From Apricaphanius iberus (lineage: Eukaryota > Chordata > Actinopteri > Cyprinodontiformes > Aphaniidae), in the NCBI GenBank assembly GCA_028564705.1, contig JAPXFQ010000381.1, positions 166,501-230,500 of the forward strand: DNA of 64,000 nucleotides, written 5' to 3'. The notes under the pieces were generated by a model. It was not told where the DNA came from. It worked only from the letters and a program-made list of their open reading frames with translations, and searched no databases. Numbering within the stretch: position 1 is the stretch's first letter; each line of letters starts with the position of its first letter. A program made the translations under genes and the position numbers. Positions 34,263-46,457 of the stretch are shown piece after piece.

Positions 34263-35540
34263 ATGGCGGCTCCCGTGGATCTGGAACTGAAGAAGGTGAC
34301 GAAGGGTTCTGGTTCTGTCTCAGAGATACTGGAGGTGGTACCGGGAGGTTCTGTCTGTGTTACTAGGGCTCACAGTTAGCCTGCAGGGAGCATCGGAACC
34401 AGATCTAACGAGGAGGGTCGGTTCTGTTGGATCGGTTCCGACTATATTCCCGTCCATCAGCGTCAGAGCCGCAGATTAAACCTTGTAACCAGCTCAGCCC
34501 GGTCCAGATTACTGGTTCTGATGGAACCGAGCCGCTGCTCCGTGATGCATTCAGGGACCGCTGTTACACCAGTTTCTCTGACTATAGGTGGCGCTGTTTC
34601 CTCATGAACAGAACTCATTGATACCGTTATTATCTGATCAGAGATGAATATTGTTTTACTGGGTCACATGGCATGTTGGTGACCTCTGACCCCGCTTCTT
34701 CTGAGCACCTACTGTCACTATGGCAACAAAACAGCTTCACTCAGTCACAGAAAACGGACTAACAGCTTTTACAGTCTGATCAGGTGTTTTCTGATAGGAA
34801 TGGTGATGAATTCACAGCTATGTTATTAATTAGAAAGGTTTTAATCATTTGACAGCCTGACTAAAAATAACTAAATAAGAGGGTTTTTGGATGAAGTTTG
34901 TATGTTTTCCATTCTTTAAGCACCGTTTCAAAAACAGGGCTTTGGTACCGGTATGGGATAAAACCTAAACGATGCCCATCCCTACGTTTCCCGTCTCCTC
35001 AGGCTTTCTCAGAGCTGCAGGTGAAGATGATCGACACGCAGCAGAAGGTGAAGGTGGCCGACCTGCAGATCGAGCAGCTCGGTCGCGTTCAGAAGCACAC
35101 CAAGCTGACGCAGGCAGAGATCTCCACCTTACCGGACAACACGCGGCTCTACGAGGGCGTCGGCCGCATGTGAGTCGGCCCACCTGAGCGATGACATCAG
35201 CAGCAGGTGGAGTCGGTGACGTTTTGTGTCGTTTCAGGTTCATCCTGCAGTCCAAGAAGGAGATCAACGAGCTACTGGTGGACAAACAGAAGAACGTGGA
35301 CGACAAGATCAAGGAGCTGGAGGTAAGGGACCCTGAACACACCACCACACAGAACCTGCTTCTGGACCCGGACTCTCGGGTTCATTCATTTATTGAAAAA
35401 GCAAAAACAACGATGAGAAGCAGCCCACATTGATCAGTCTGACCTCTGACCTGCAGCAGAAGAAGGTGTACCTGGAGCGCAGCGTCAAGGAAGCTGAAGA
35501 CAACATCAGAGAGATGCTGCTGTCCAGGAGAGCCCACTGA
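34263..35540 (+). CDS. pfdn1: Prefoldin subunit 1
   Basis: Beta-type subunit of the hexameric cytosolic co-chaperone prefoldin, which hands unfolded actin and tubulin to the CCT chaperonin. Exons: 34263-34295, 35003-35169, 35238-35322, 35457-35540. Total 369 nt, 122 residues, the same length as human PFDN1. The protein starts MAAPVDLELKKAF, then a first coiled-coil helix (QVKMIDTQQKVKVADLQIEQ), the central beta-hairpin region with LYEGVGRMFILQS, and a second helix ending ERSVKEAEDNIREMLLSRRAH. Donors are GTGACG, GTGAGT and GTAAGG, and all acceptors are AG. The first donor, GTGACG, is weak. Neighbours are dck (divergent) and ttc1 (convergent). Confidence 0.97.
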
Positions 35541-35565
35541 CCAATCAGCTTCACTCCCTGCTTAC

Positions 35566-35571
35566 AATAAA
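35566..35571 (+). terminator. Poly(A) signal AATAAA of pfdn1
   Basis: AATAAA 26 bp after the pfdn1 stop codon, predicting a very short 3' UTR. It lies in the roughly 250-bp gap to the convergent ttc1 gene. Confidence 0.75.
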
Positions 35572-35792
35572 CCTGTTAAGCCCCGCCCTGTTTCCTGTCC
35601 GTCTGTGATGTCACAAAAACACACTCAGATCATTTCCTGTCAGCAGGCTCCTGATTGGTTGAGACTGTAAAGTCTGAGTGACGCCACAATGTCCTGCGGT
35701 ACCTGAAGTATCTGTAGATTCCAGCACAGTAGCAGTCTAACCAATCAGGAGCCAGTCCAGCAGTCGCTGCCTCCGGTGACATCACGGTGACA

Positions 35793-38700
35793 TCACCCAG
35801 TGTGGTTGTTGTTGTTTGGGTTCTGGACGAAGTTGATGGAGTAAGATCCGCTGGACGGGTCCTGGTTGAGCTGGAAGTTGTTGGTGGAGAGTCCAAACGG
35901 CCGCAGGATCAGGTTCCCCAGGTCCTTCAGTTTGTCTGCTCAGGGGACACAGGACAGGGGACACCTTCAGGGACAGCTGTCTCACGTGGGAGACGTGGGG
36001 CGTTCAGGTGCAGTACGTACCCATCATCTCCTCCTTCAGCTTCTCGTTTCGCTCCTGAATCTGCTGAGGCAGCCTCTGGAAGACAGAAATAAAACCTTGG
36101 ATCAAATTTGGCATCACGACGTTAAAGTGCAGGTTGCAGGATAAATAGTTCTAATATGCATATAAAATTTGCAAAAATCATAATTTAAAATGCTTGAGGT
36201 TATTTAAAATTTACTATTCTTAACTGTAAATATGTTAATTTAAAAGTTTAATAAGGACCTGCTTATGTAAGGGGGTGGAGTCATTGCAGTTTCTAGTTAT
36301 AATTGTGTTCATTAGCTTTGGATTGGGATCATTCTGCTTAAAAATAGTAAATTATTGTATTTGCCGTACAAACATCAACCTGTCGTTTGACCGAGTATTA
36401 GGGCCACTGTTGACAAGTATTTTGGACTAAATTTCCACCCAAAAAATTAGGAAATTCTGAGATTAAAGTCACAAATTTTCCAGAAGAAAACTCTGAAATT
36501 GTCTGTCCAAAAGCAGGAAAATTACGAGTAAAAACTCAGAATTTCTGAGATTAATTGCACATATTTCCCCCCCCAAAAAAAGTCGGAAATTCTGTCACAA
36601 AAGTCATAAGATTATAAATTAAAAGACAAAAATCTTGAGATTCATTTCAGATATTTTCTAGGAAAAAAATATAGTTCCCTGATGTAAAAAACAAAAAAAA
36701 TTCCTATAATTAAGACTAAGACATTAATTAAGACAAAAAAAACCTTTAATCATAGACATTTCTTCGTTTTTTTATTACAAATTTTCTACTTTTATACATC
36801 AGAGAATTATGTTTTTTCCCCCTAAATATCTGAAATTAATCTCAGAAATTCAGTTTTTACTCATAATTTTACTACTTTTAGGCAGACAAGTTTTTTCTTG
36901 AAAATATGTGGCTTTGATCTCATATTTTCAGTTAGTTTTTGTGGTTGCAGAAATGTTCTCCAAAATATTTTAATACTTTAATATAATACTCCTTCGTACT
37001 GTCGAGATATGGATCTTATTTCCAAAGAAAAATAAAACCCAAAAACAGGCAGCATTTTATGGAGTTAAGGTGGCGTATAATGATTCTGAGAAAGCCTAGA
37101 TGGACAAACTGAGATGTTTGTGAATGCCAGGGGAAATGCCTTTCTAGTTGTTTTAAGAAAACTTTTTTCTACATTTATTTGTATGCTGAACAGTTTAGGA
37201 AATGTGATTGTTCTGCATTTAACCAACACTCGTCTTACCAGTCAAGTATATGGAAACACCGGTATAACAGTCTTCTCTCTTAGACTGTAGCTGGTTACAC
37301 TATTTTATAATTAGGCTTATTTCTGCTTTTATATTTTTGTGTTTTTGGTTGTAAAATGTGGACTAAGTGTCTGGAATAAAGGCTAATACTATGCTTTGGT
37401 TATAGAAAACCCTGTAATTCATGGCGCTGACTTCAGACCAGAGGATTAAAGCAGCAGCGATGTGACGGTGTTTAGCGTTTTGTGGTGGTAACAGCTTCAT
37501 GGACCTCTGTCTGCAGCCCGGATCAGAAGCTACGCATAAGTCTGCTTGTCTAATATCTGCAAATTACCAGCTTTGCTGAATATTGCTATCAAAGATTAGA
37601 ATCAAAGTGGGTTGTAAAAGAAACAGTGAAGCTAGCTTGTAGCACTGAGGCTAACAGCGTTAGCGTAGCCTAGCATTGGTTTGGGCGTTAACCCTTCCCT
37701 GCTCTCCTCCTCATGTCTCTGTTATCTGGGACAGTAGGATCGTAGCTGTACGGTTATGATCCATCATATGTGTCGTTGTAAATGTTTAAAGTTTAATCTG
37801 TCAAAGTCGGCATTAAAGTTTCTATTGAGCTGACAGGACTCCCTTCGGCTAGGTCACGTCTAGTCTGGCATTCTAACAAAAACAACTCTAAAAGCAAAAA
37901 TAATGAATATATTAGTACATTTTTATTTATAAACTGTTCCTAATATTTCTCTAAATGATGGGGGACTCTAACCTGCAACCTGCACTTTAAAACCCAGGAT
38001 AGGATTTCACTCCAGAAGGTGAGTTGTCTTCACCTGTCCACAGACATCAGTAGACGCCTTGGGGTTCGGTTAGCGCTGGATCATATGGCCTCAAATCTTT
38101 ACTGCCATATAATTTGAAGCATGTGTGATAACGATATGATTTTAAATATGTTTTTTATGTATTTAAGTCAATTCTAACTTTCCAGATATGTTGTAGCTAA
38201 ACAACTTCCAAAAGGTTTAGAATCCCATTAAAAAAATTAATTGTGCAAAATTCATTAAAAATATTTTCAAATCCAATAACGCAACACAATTCTCACAATG
38301 TAAAAATTACGATATTTTAAGTAAAAGCCAAGTGTTATGAAAATAAAGTTAACTGCTTTCCTTATTTATGAATTTAATCTCACAAAAGAAACTTGCATTT
38401 ATTAAGTTAAACTGGTTTTCTTTTCCATTTAAATAAAAAAACACCTAATTTTAAACTTGCCATATTTAGAGTAACAACAAACACTGAGCATCAATATTTA
38501 TCCTCTTTTTGTACTGGAAGTATGTAGGCACAGCTTGATGACATCATCAAAATATGTAATGGCAGTATAGTAGAAATCTCTTCTGGCTAAAGTTATATTA
38601 TTTCTACCTTATAGTTTTTCTGTTGCCCACAGCTTCAGTGTTTTACCCAAGGACACATCTTCACTATAAAGCCAGACTCATCAACCCTCGTTTGTCCCAG

Positions 38701-41700
38701 CAGTCAGTGAACTCACCATGCAGGCCTGCCGGGCCCCGCTGTGGTTCGGATCTCGCTCCAGAACTTTCTTGTAATCCTCCAGAGCTTCGTCTAGCTTCTC
38801 CGTTTTCTCATAAAGCTCCGCCCTCCTGAGTAATGCACGCAGGTACTCTGGATCTAGATCTATTGCTATGGTAACCAAAGTCAGTCAGCCAGTGTGCTGA
38901 TTGGTTCATGTATATTTTCATTTAGTAAACAGCTTATAAAATCATGTGATGATTCACCTCTGCTGCAGTCTGAGATGGCCTCCTCCTTCAGCTCCTGCAA
39001 ACACACAAAGCCGTTATTAGCTGCTTAACGCTAATACATGTTGCTAGCATTATGCTAATACATGCTGCTAGTATTCTGCTAATACATGTTGCTAGCATTA
39101 TGCTAATACATCATGCTAACATTCTGGTAATACATGATGCTAGCATTACGCTAATACATGATGCTAGTATTCTGCTAATACATTTTGCTAGCATTCTGTT
39201 GACATAATCTGTTAGCATTATGGGGATAAATGTGTTAGCCTTCTTGTAATTAACATTTTTAAATTGTTCTTAGCATCAGGTTACCCTTTAAATGTTTGTT
39301 TTCCCAGGTAAGCTTTGTGTTAGAATCCAGTTAGTCTCTTAGCATGAACTTAGGCTATGTTAACACTGCAGGCAAAAGGACAGAAAATCCGATTTTTTTG
39401 CACATATATGACCCATTTATGATTTTATTATGACAGCACAAATCAATCTTTTTTTTTTTTGAAGGAACTGACCAACTCCTCCATAAACACCAGCGTCTCT
39501 AGCATTTACTTTAGTAAACAAAGTGATGTCACACAGTAAACTTTTCACGTATAGACTGTGTTTGCAGTCACGTTTCAGTTAGAGTCAGACTGAGTGAACA
39601 ACCACACACACACAAAAATCGTTTTTAATTAAAAATATGACTTAATAATTAAGTACTGCAGAGTGAACTTAGCTATATCTGAATAGCCTTGCTTAATGTT
39701 AGCAGCTGCAGTTTGTTTTTCCAGATTTCTCTTCAACTAGAGCTGTGCTGTATAAGGTTGGAGTAGAGGTTACATTCATTCTAATGTATTCGTTTTTGAC
39801 AATATTTTTCACTTTTTGTAGGTAAAACTTTGCTCTTTTAAGAGATGAACCTTTGGTGTTGTGGTGCTGTAGAGAGAATTTTAGCTGATGTCATGATATG
39901 TGCTACGATTTGCCACATTTAATCAACATCTGATTTTATCTCAAAGGTTTACATAACACCTAAACAATCACAAGGATGACCAGAGGAGCTGGTTTAACTG
40001 AGACGTGGCTGCAGGCTCATATCCCCGACTCTTCTACACTTCCAACGCTTTAACAGTCTGTCAGTTTCTCTAACAGAGCAGACAAGATGTTGGATTTGTT
40101 TTGTGAAAAGGAAAACCTCCTCGGGGACAATCAGATAACTATCAGATTGTTGTCTGTAATGATGAGACCAGGGAGAAGATGGTCTCAGTAAGATGAAGGA
40201 GTCCTACAGGACTGTTTTGAGGCTACAGACTGGAATGCATCATGTCAGCTGCATCAATGCCATGACTACAAAAACTTCTGGATGGATAAAATCATCTCCA
40301 GCAGAACATTAGAGAAGGTGCCACTTATGGTGTCAGAGCAGCAGGTTGAAAACTCCTGATGTTTAGTTAGCATCCAGTTAGCATCCTGTTATCCCTACCA
40401 GGTGTAGCCTTGCAGCAGCCCGGTTTGAGAACATCACGGCCCTCTCTCTGCTGAAACTAACAGGACATAAAGCCAAGGCCTCTGTGTAGCTTTGCTCCGC
40501 TTCCTTCCATTCTGCAGGAACACAAACAGAGGTTAAACGAGGGTGTGTGTGTGTGTGTGGGGGGGTCTGGTAAACCCACCTCCAGCTTTGAAGAAGCTGT
40601 TCCCTGTGTCCTTCAGACTGACGCTCTGCTGCCGACGGCTCTGAAACAGACACAGTTATGGCTCAGATTTACTAGAACCCATCAGCCCAGTTCTAAAGTC
40701 TTTCCTCTGGCTCCCTGTAGCTCAGAGAATAGACTCCTAAATACTCCTACTAGTTTATAAATCATTGAATGGTTTAACACCAGAGTACATTAGAGATCTG
40801 CTGTCATGGTACAAACCATCCAGACCAATCAGGTCCTCCAGATCTAGTTTACTGATCAGAACCAGAACCAAACATGGAGAAGCAGCTTTTAGTTTCTATG
40901 CTCCATAAATCTGGAACAAACTACCAGGAGATGCAAAGCTGCAGAGACACTGAGCTGCTTACATCAAAACTTAATAATTATCTGTTTACAGCTGCTTTTA
41001 AGTAAACTATTATATTTACTCTCTAATGTTTAATTTTATCGATTCTCATGTTTTATGCTTAATTGCTGTTTTTAATTTTCATACTTTCACTCTGTTTTTT
41101 TGTTGTCTTATTCCTAGTTGCTGTTTTTACTTTCTATGATTTTATCATGTGTGAATTCAATTCAATTCACTTTTATTTATATAGCTCCAATTCACAACAA
41201 AAGTCATATCAATCCAATTATACAAACATTCCAATCAGTTAAGTTTTGTTTCTTTTTTTTTTTTTACGTGTCCTGTCTAGCAGTATGCTACTCAGAATTG
41301 GTGTCTGAGTACCAAGTACAAGCCCAACAGTTTTACTTTCCCAAGCAGAGTATTACAGCTTCGCTGTAGTACGCCACTTGATGTATATGTATGAAAAATC
41401 TTTATTAGTGATTACTGTGGGTTCAATTTCCTGACGTCATGGACATTAAACTGAGACAAGAAGGGAGAAAGGAAGAACCGATGACACAAGACAGGGAGGC
41501 AAACAAAGAACACAAGAAAACATCCCAGTCCTCCACCTCTGCCGGACGGCAGAGAAACAGTAATACAAAACAAAAACAACAAACTGTACAGAACCAAACC
41601 AATAGTTCGGATCTAGTAGAATAAACTAAGAATTACACATTCACTACACACAAGCATGGATTAATGAACATAATACAAATGTTTCTGGTAAGCTCCTGTG

Positions 41701-44700
41701 AACAACTAACTAATGATGATAACCTCAGCTTAAGATATGTCCGTCCACACCAATGTCCCCACACCTACGAGCATGCCTGAATAAGGTTTCCCCATGCAAG
41801 TGATTGATAGCTGGTGTAAGGAACCGTCAATCCGTCCTACAGGAATCGGCACAGACATGGAGGAGGCAAGAGATGTATGCATCCAGGGTCCCACAGAGTA
41901 CAGAGGCCACAGGCGGATCAGCGCAAGGTCGATCACCCACCAAGAGAGGAACAGATGGAAGCCCCAGGGGAACACCCACCAGCCGCAATGCTGGGGCCCG
42001 AGAGATCGCAGTGACGAGCCCACGGGCTCCGCCGGTAACCGGCTACGCCAGGGCGGGCCCGGATCAGGAACCGGAGGCCACGGGGACCAGGGGCACCCCG
42101 CCCCCCAGCGGGGCCCCAACCAGGGACCAGCCGACAAGGGCCCCCCGCCGCCGCCGCAGGCAAGGAGGATCCGCAGCCAACCGACGGACAACACACGCCG
42201 CCGCCACCCCGGACCAATACCCATCGCCAACAACCCGGCCCGCCTCCACACACCCACACGCCAGGGAGCCACAGCAAGAGCCACAGCGGATGTACGCCCT
42301 CCCCAGGCCGCGCCCAGCCGGCACCTGGACATCCAGATCTTCCAGCTCCAGGGTCCAGATCCCGCCCCACGTAGGGCGCCAAGATCAGGGGCCCAGCCAA
42401 TGCCGGACAGCCCCACCAGGTGAACAGACCAGCCAGCAGAAGTCCTGGAACCGGCAGGAGGACTGGGCGCCAGGCACGGTCCCCACCGATCCACCGGACG
42501 GCACCAACCTATTCTACAACCCCGGCACCCCCAGAAGAGGTGCCCCAGTCAATCCAAGGAGGACGTCGGCCCGAAACAGCGGCCGCCCGACACACCGGAC
42601 CACCCAGGACCCGCCCGACATGCACCAGGACCGAGCCGGGCCGCAACCGGGACCCCCAGCCCCAGGCATCGAGAGTCATCATCAACCAGCGGGCAGGAGC
42701 AACCATCACCGACGGGGAGTGACGGGGAGGGAAGAAGATGCATCAGGCCAGAGAGCAGCCAAACACCCAACCTGACAGGTAGACATAGACAGACAGAGAC
42801 ACTCATACGTACCCTCCCTCTCATGCGTACACATTCTTACAAATACAGGACATACGAAAAAAGGACGCTATACACTCATTCATACCCCCCATACGTACAC
42901 TATACTCCATACTCCCAGGCCCAGGGACAGACGCCCCAATAGAGAACCCTGCCCCTGCACCCAGGAGACAGACCCCTTTGCCCACCAGGACGGGGACAAG
43001 CAGACCGCCAAGGCCCCCACACCGGCAAGAGCAGCCCACCAGCCCAGGACCCCGACCAGACGGCGTGATGCTCTATCCGGGCTCCGACCCCTGATGGTCC
43101 AACGAACAGGTGTGTGGAAAGACCCCCCAGCCTCTCTCCCCCAGCTCAATGTGGTGTTGTTGCGTGTTGTTCTAATGTGCACTTAAAACAGAGGTTTTGT
43201 TTCTTTACCACCACTTTGTATTAAAAGTGTGCTATTCAGATAAAATCTCCTCGCCTTACAGAAAACAGCAGGTACAGGTGTAAAAAGGTGTAGAAAGGTG
43301 TACATGTGGGCAGAGCTCTCATAGAAACCAGATCCAGATTCATCTGTGAGTCTGTATGAATAAAACACCAATAATGAACCAGTTTAAAGACACATCAGTA
43401 AAAGGCTAAAATAACAAACATAGGGACCCAACACAACGGGGTTTTGAACCAGCAACCACCTGAGTTCTTTGGTTTCTGCTGCATCATTTTGTTGACATCA
43501 AAAGGCTGAATTAAATGTTTTCATTTCATTCTAAAAATGTCATAAATAGAATAAGATGTTTCAATAACAGAAGCTAAAAAATTCATCCAAATCACTTTTT
43601 TTCTCAATAAATGAGTTTGTTGGATTTTTCTACAGTGAATTATTGCAAAGTAAAGTTGGTTGGATTAGTGTCTGGATGCTTGTGTTGATAACTTTAAGTC
43701 TAATAGTGAGATGTTGGACGAAATGTCTAAGAAGACTAGTTTATACTTTATGACTCAGCACCGTTATCCATCGACGTCAGGCCTCTACGTCACCTAGACA
43801 ACGGACGGAAGAAGTAGAGCCCCATTTTCTAACTGTCAACGCTGTGATTGGTCAGTAACAGCCAGAGATGGTTTCACCAGCAGGTGGCGCTATGGTCGCT
43901 GTAGTAGTTAAGGCATCATTGATCTAATCTGGTCTGTTGGTGATTCTGAACACCATGAATCCACTAAAGAGCAAAGAGCTGTTAAAGGTCACCAAGAACC
44001 AGATTGTAGAGCTGCACCAGGCAGGGAAGACTGAATCTGCAATAATTCAATTCAATTCAATTCAGTTTATTTATATAGCGCCATTTCACAACAGATGTCA
44101 TCTCAAGGCACTTTACAAAAAGAGTTATTACAATACAATGTTTAGTGTAGAAATTACAGAACCACAGAAGATTGCGTCGTGGAATTCTCAGCAATCCCTC
44201 ATACTGAGCAAGCATGCAGCGACAGTGGGAAGGAAAAACTCCCTTTTAACAGGAAGAAACCTCCGGCAGAACCAGGCTCAGCACAAGCGGTTATCTGCCG
44301 CGACCGTCTGTGGCTTGGAGAATACATAACAAGACACAGAAAGAGCAATGAACCGATGCAGAAGTTTGTTGCAGGACGTGGAGAATTTTCCGTCACTGCA
44401 ATGCCATCTTAGTCAGGGTCGTCAAGCAGGGCTAATCCGGAGCACCTACTATAATAGAAAACAGGTTAGTGCTTGAATTGACAGCACATCATGCAGTTGG
44501 GGAGAAGTAGGAGAGAAAGTAGGAACAGACCCTAATAATGTCCTCCAACAGCCTAGCCTAAAGCAGCATAGCTACTAACATTAACCTGTCTCCTAGCTAC
44601 TAGGAGACCTGGCTACCAACACTCTGTCTGAGTCCTCCTGACCCGTGGACGGGTAATAAGCATCTTGGTGTGAAGAAAGCAATGATTAGAAAATGGAAGA

Positions 44701-46457
44701 CGTCCAAGACCGCTGATAATCTCCCTCCATCTGGGGCTCCACCAAGATCTCACCCTGTGAACGGTGAGCAACAATCCCAGAACCACACGGGGGGACCTGG
44801 TGAACGACCTGCAGAGAGCTGGGACCAAAGTAACAAAGGCTACCATCAGTAACAGCGCCAGACGTGTCCCCCTGCTTAAGCCAGGACATGTCCAGGCCCG
44901 TCTGAAGTTTCCCAGAGAGCATCTGGATGATCCAGGAGAGGATTGGGAGAACGTCATACGCTCAGATGGAACCAAAGCAGCATAGCTACTGTGAAGCATG
45001 GGGGTGGAAGCATCATGCTGTGGGACCAGGACGACTGTTAATCCACCCATCTGTTCATCCATCCATTCATCCATCTGTTCATCCATTCATCTGTTCATCT
45101 GTTCATCCATCTGTTCATCCATCCATCTGTTCATCCATCTGTTCATCTGTTCATCCATCTGTTCATCCATCCATCTGTTCATCCATCTGTTCATCCATCC
45201 ATCTGTTCATCCATCTGTTCATCCATCCATCTGTTATCCATCCGTTCATCCATCCATCCATCCATCTGTTCATCCATCCATCCATCTGTTCATCCATTCA
45301 TCCATCCATCTGTTCATCCATCCATCTGTCATCCATCCATCCATCTGTTCATCCATCTGTTCATCCATCCATCTGTTCATCCATTCATCCATCCATCTGT
45401 TCATCCATCCATCTGTTCATCCATCCATCTGTTCATCCATCCATCTGTTCATCCGTTCATCCATCCATCCATCCATCTGTTCATCCATCCATTCATCTGT
45501 TCATCCATCCATTCATCTGTTCATCCATGGTGGCATTTAGAGTAAAATCCCAAAGACATCGCCATGGTAACCAAGGAGGAGGGGCTTCCTAAGAAGCATT
45601 TCAAGGTCCCTGATTGGCCGAGCCAGTCTGCAGATCTCACCCCATAGAAAGTCCCAAAACATGGAGGAATGGGCCAAAATAGCAGCAACAGTGGAAACCT
45701 GCTGGAGACCTACAGGTGACCTTTGACCTCAAAGGGTTTAGAACAAAGTACTGAGATGAAGTGTTATTGACCAAATACTTATTTTATGCACCATAATTTA
45801 TAAATCTTTAAAAATCAGAGCATGTGATTTACTGGATTATTTTAGTTTCTCATATCTGAGGTTTAATTATGATAAAAACTACAGACGTTTCCCTTTTCTT
45901 TAAATTGGAGAACTCGAAGGTTAACTAAAAACTTTTTCTGCCTGTATAAATTATTTTGATTATTGGCAAAGATCCTGCATTTGTATAGCACTTTTTTAGT
46001 CAAAGGACCACAAAGTGCTTTACACTACATTCAGTCATTCACACGCTGGTGCTGCTGGTGAGCTATGTTTTAGCTACAGCTGTCCTGGGGACACTAACAC
46101 AGGACTATGGCGCCACCACCAGGTATAGACAGCTGAATCACCATAACAAGCATAACCAGGCGTTACCTCCTTCTCCTCCTCTGTCAGCTCCTTCTCCACC
46201 TCCCTCAGGTAGTCATCATCAAACTCTGCTCCTCTGGACGCCTCCTCCTCCTTCAGCTCTGAGTCCAGATGTTCCTCCTCTCCTCTCTCAGGTATTCTGT
46301 CTGTTTCTAGGGGACGCAGCTCCTCCTGGTCCTCCTCCTGGTCCTCCTCCTGCTCCACCTTCAGCTCCTCCTGGTTCTCCTCCTGCTCCACCTTCAGCTC
46401 ATCCTGACAGTCGTAGAAGTCCTCCTCTTCCTCCTCCCTCTGACCTCGGCTGCTCAT
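35793..46457 (-). CDS. ttc1: Tetratricopeptide repeat protein 1
   Basis: Cytosolic TPR adaptor; the family is reported to bind Hsp70/Hsp90-type chaperones and G-alpha/Ras proteins. Exons in transcript order: 46167-46457, 40580-40640, 40399-40511, 38958-38994, 38717-38865, 36021-36075, 35793-35935. Total 849 nt, 282 residues (human TTC1 is 292). The first 97 residues are an acidic, Glu-rich tail ([17 protein letters not shown], ending TEEEKE). Then come TPR helices: [67 protein letters not shown]. The end is [36 protein letters not shown] and [18 protein letters not shown]. Intron 1 (5.5 kb) carries LINE, GC-rich, Tc1 and microsatellite insertions. All phases join. Confidence 0.96.
36388..37000. 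mobile_element. Fold-back MITE of about 0.6 kb in a ttc1 intron
   Basis: Long imperfect palindrome. The left end GAGTATTAGGGCCACTGTTG (from 36,393) and the complement of the right end, TACGAAGGAGTATTATATT, align. The inner arms also pair: AATTTCTGAGATTAATTGCA near 36,540 against the complement of the sequence at about 36,830-36,850. The same is true of TTACGAGTAAAAACTCAG and TCAGTTTTTACTCATAA. End sequence and GATTAGGGCCAC-like words link it to the 120-bp element at 33.47 kb. No coding capacity. Arms have diverged, so it is old. Confidence 0.65.
37001..38620. other. ttc1 intron sequence without recognised elements
   Basis: AT-rich intron between the exons at 36021-36075 and 38717-38865. I recognise no exon, array or element beyond scattered AT-rich simple sequence. 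Confidence 0.5.
39015..39215. repeat. Short array of about 24-bp units near a ttc1 splice acceptor
   Basis: About eight degenerate copies of GCTAATACATGTTGCTAGCATTAT-like units (core GCTAATACATG, TGCTAGCATT). The array ends about 20 nt upstream, in transcript sense, of the acceptor of exon 4 (38958-38994). Confidence 0.8.
40660..41035 (+). mobile_element. LINE 3' coding fragment in ttc1 intron 1
   Basis: Plus-strand decayed LINE sequence coding, across frames, the post-RT region: [17 protein letters not shown], then words reading [15 protein letters not shown], [12 protein letters not shown] and [12 protein letters not shown]. It starts almost at the boundary of ttc1 exon 2 (40580-40640). 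The reading frame is broken several times. Confidence 0.65.
41155..41250 (-). mobile_element. LINE 3' tail fragment
   Basis: Starts AATTCAATTCACTTTTATTT and contains ATATAGCTCCAATTCACAAC, the complement-oriented 3' end of the LINE family seen at 44.05 and 53.77 kb. It is truncated after about 95 bp. Confidence 0.7.
41260..43180. repeat. GC-rich insertion with pseudo-open frames in ttc1 intron 1
   Basis: A block of about 1.9 kb whose core (41.85-42.75 kb) is very GC-rich and low in T on the plus strand, in an otherwise AT-rich intron. It holds overlapping open frames on both strands: up to 323 codons on plus, starting at 41804, and 254 on minus. All are biased to Pro, Gly, Arg, Thr and Ala without any domain I recognise. 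Composition alone explains open frames in many registers. It abuts a LINE tail and looks like an interspersed repeat insertion, but I found no terminal repeats or target-site duplication and cannot name the family. Confidence 0.5.
44045..44640 (-). mobile_element. LINE 3' tail nested in the Tc1 relic
   Basis: Complement-oriented copy of the shared LINE tail: TTCAATTCAATTCAATTCAG, TATATAGCGCCATTTCACAA, then CAATCCCTCATACTGAGCAA and CTCCCTTTTAACAGG. It interrupts the Tc1 transposase between AGKTESAI and [12 protein letters not shown] occurs on both sides of the insertion and may be the target-site duplication. Confidence 0.8.
45040..45530. repeat. (CATC)n / CATCTGTT microsatellite inside the Tc1 relic
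   Basis: Simple repeat of CATC with CTGTT interruptions. It gives artefactual frames of His-Pro-Ser-Ile/Phe-Ile-Cys-Ser repeats. It lies between the second and third blocks of the Tc1 relic. Confidence 0.95.
45965..46140. repeat. Interspersed repeat fragment next to ttc1 exon 1
   Basis: Contains TTTGTATAGCACTTTTTTAG, AAAGTGCTTTACACTACATT, then CATTCACACGCTGGTG and AGCTACAGCTGTCCTGGGG. This is a word order I recognise as a common teleost interspersed repeat. It ends about 25 bp before the exon 1 donor at 46,166. The family name is not certain. Confidence 0.55.

Larger units (their letters stand above)
43940..45950 (+). mobile_element. Tc1/mariner transposon relic, interrupted twice
   Basis: Plus-strand Tc1-like transposase remnants in three blocks. 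43,955-44,040 codes the start ([21 protein letters not shown]). 44,655-45,040 codes [40 protein letters not shown] and [14 protein letters not shown], then [12 protein letters not shown] words. 45,540-45,950 codes the end ([19 protein letters not shown]) and the AT-rich 3' end with ACCAAATACTTATTTTATGC. Blocks 1 and 2 are split by a LINE tail, blocks 2 and 3 by a CATC microsatellite. Stop codons and frameshifts abound. It lies in ttc1 intron 1. Confidence 0.85.

Noticed and set aside
41730..42775. 323-codon plus and 254-codon minus frames as a new gene
   Set aside because: Opposite overlapping frames of biased composition in a GC-rich block, no domain, no splice or promoter evidence. Kept only as a repeat-like insertion.
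44927..45592. His-Pro-Ser-Ile-rich frames of about 200 codons
   Set aside because: Translation of the CATC microsatellite. The same applies to 51433-52023.
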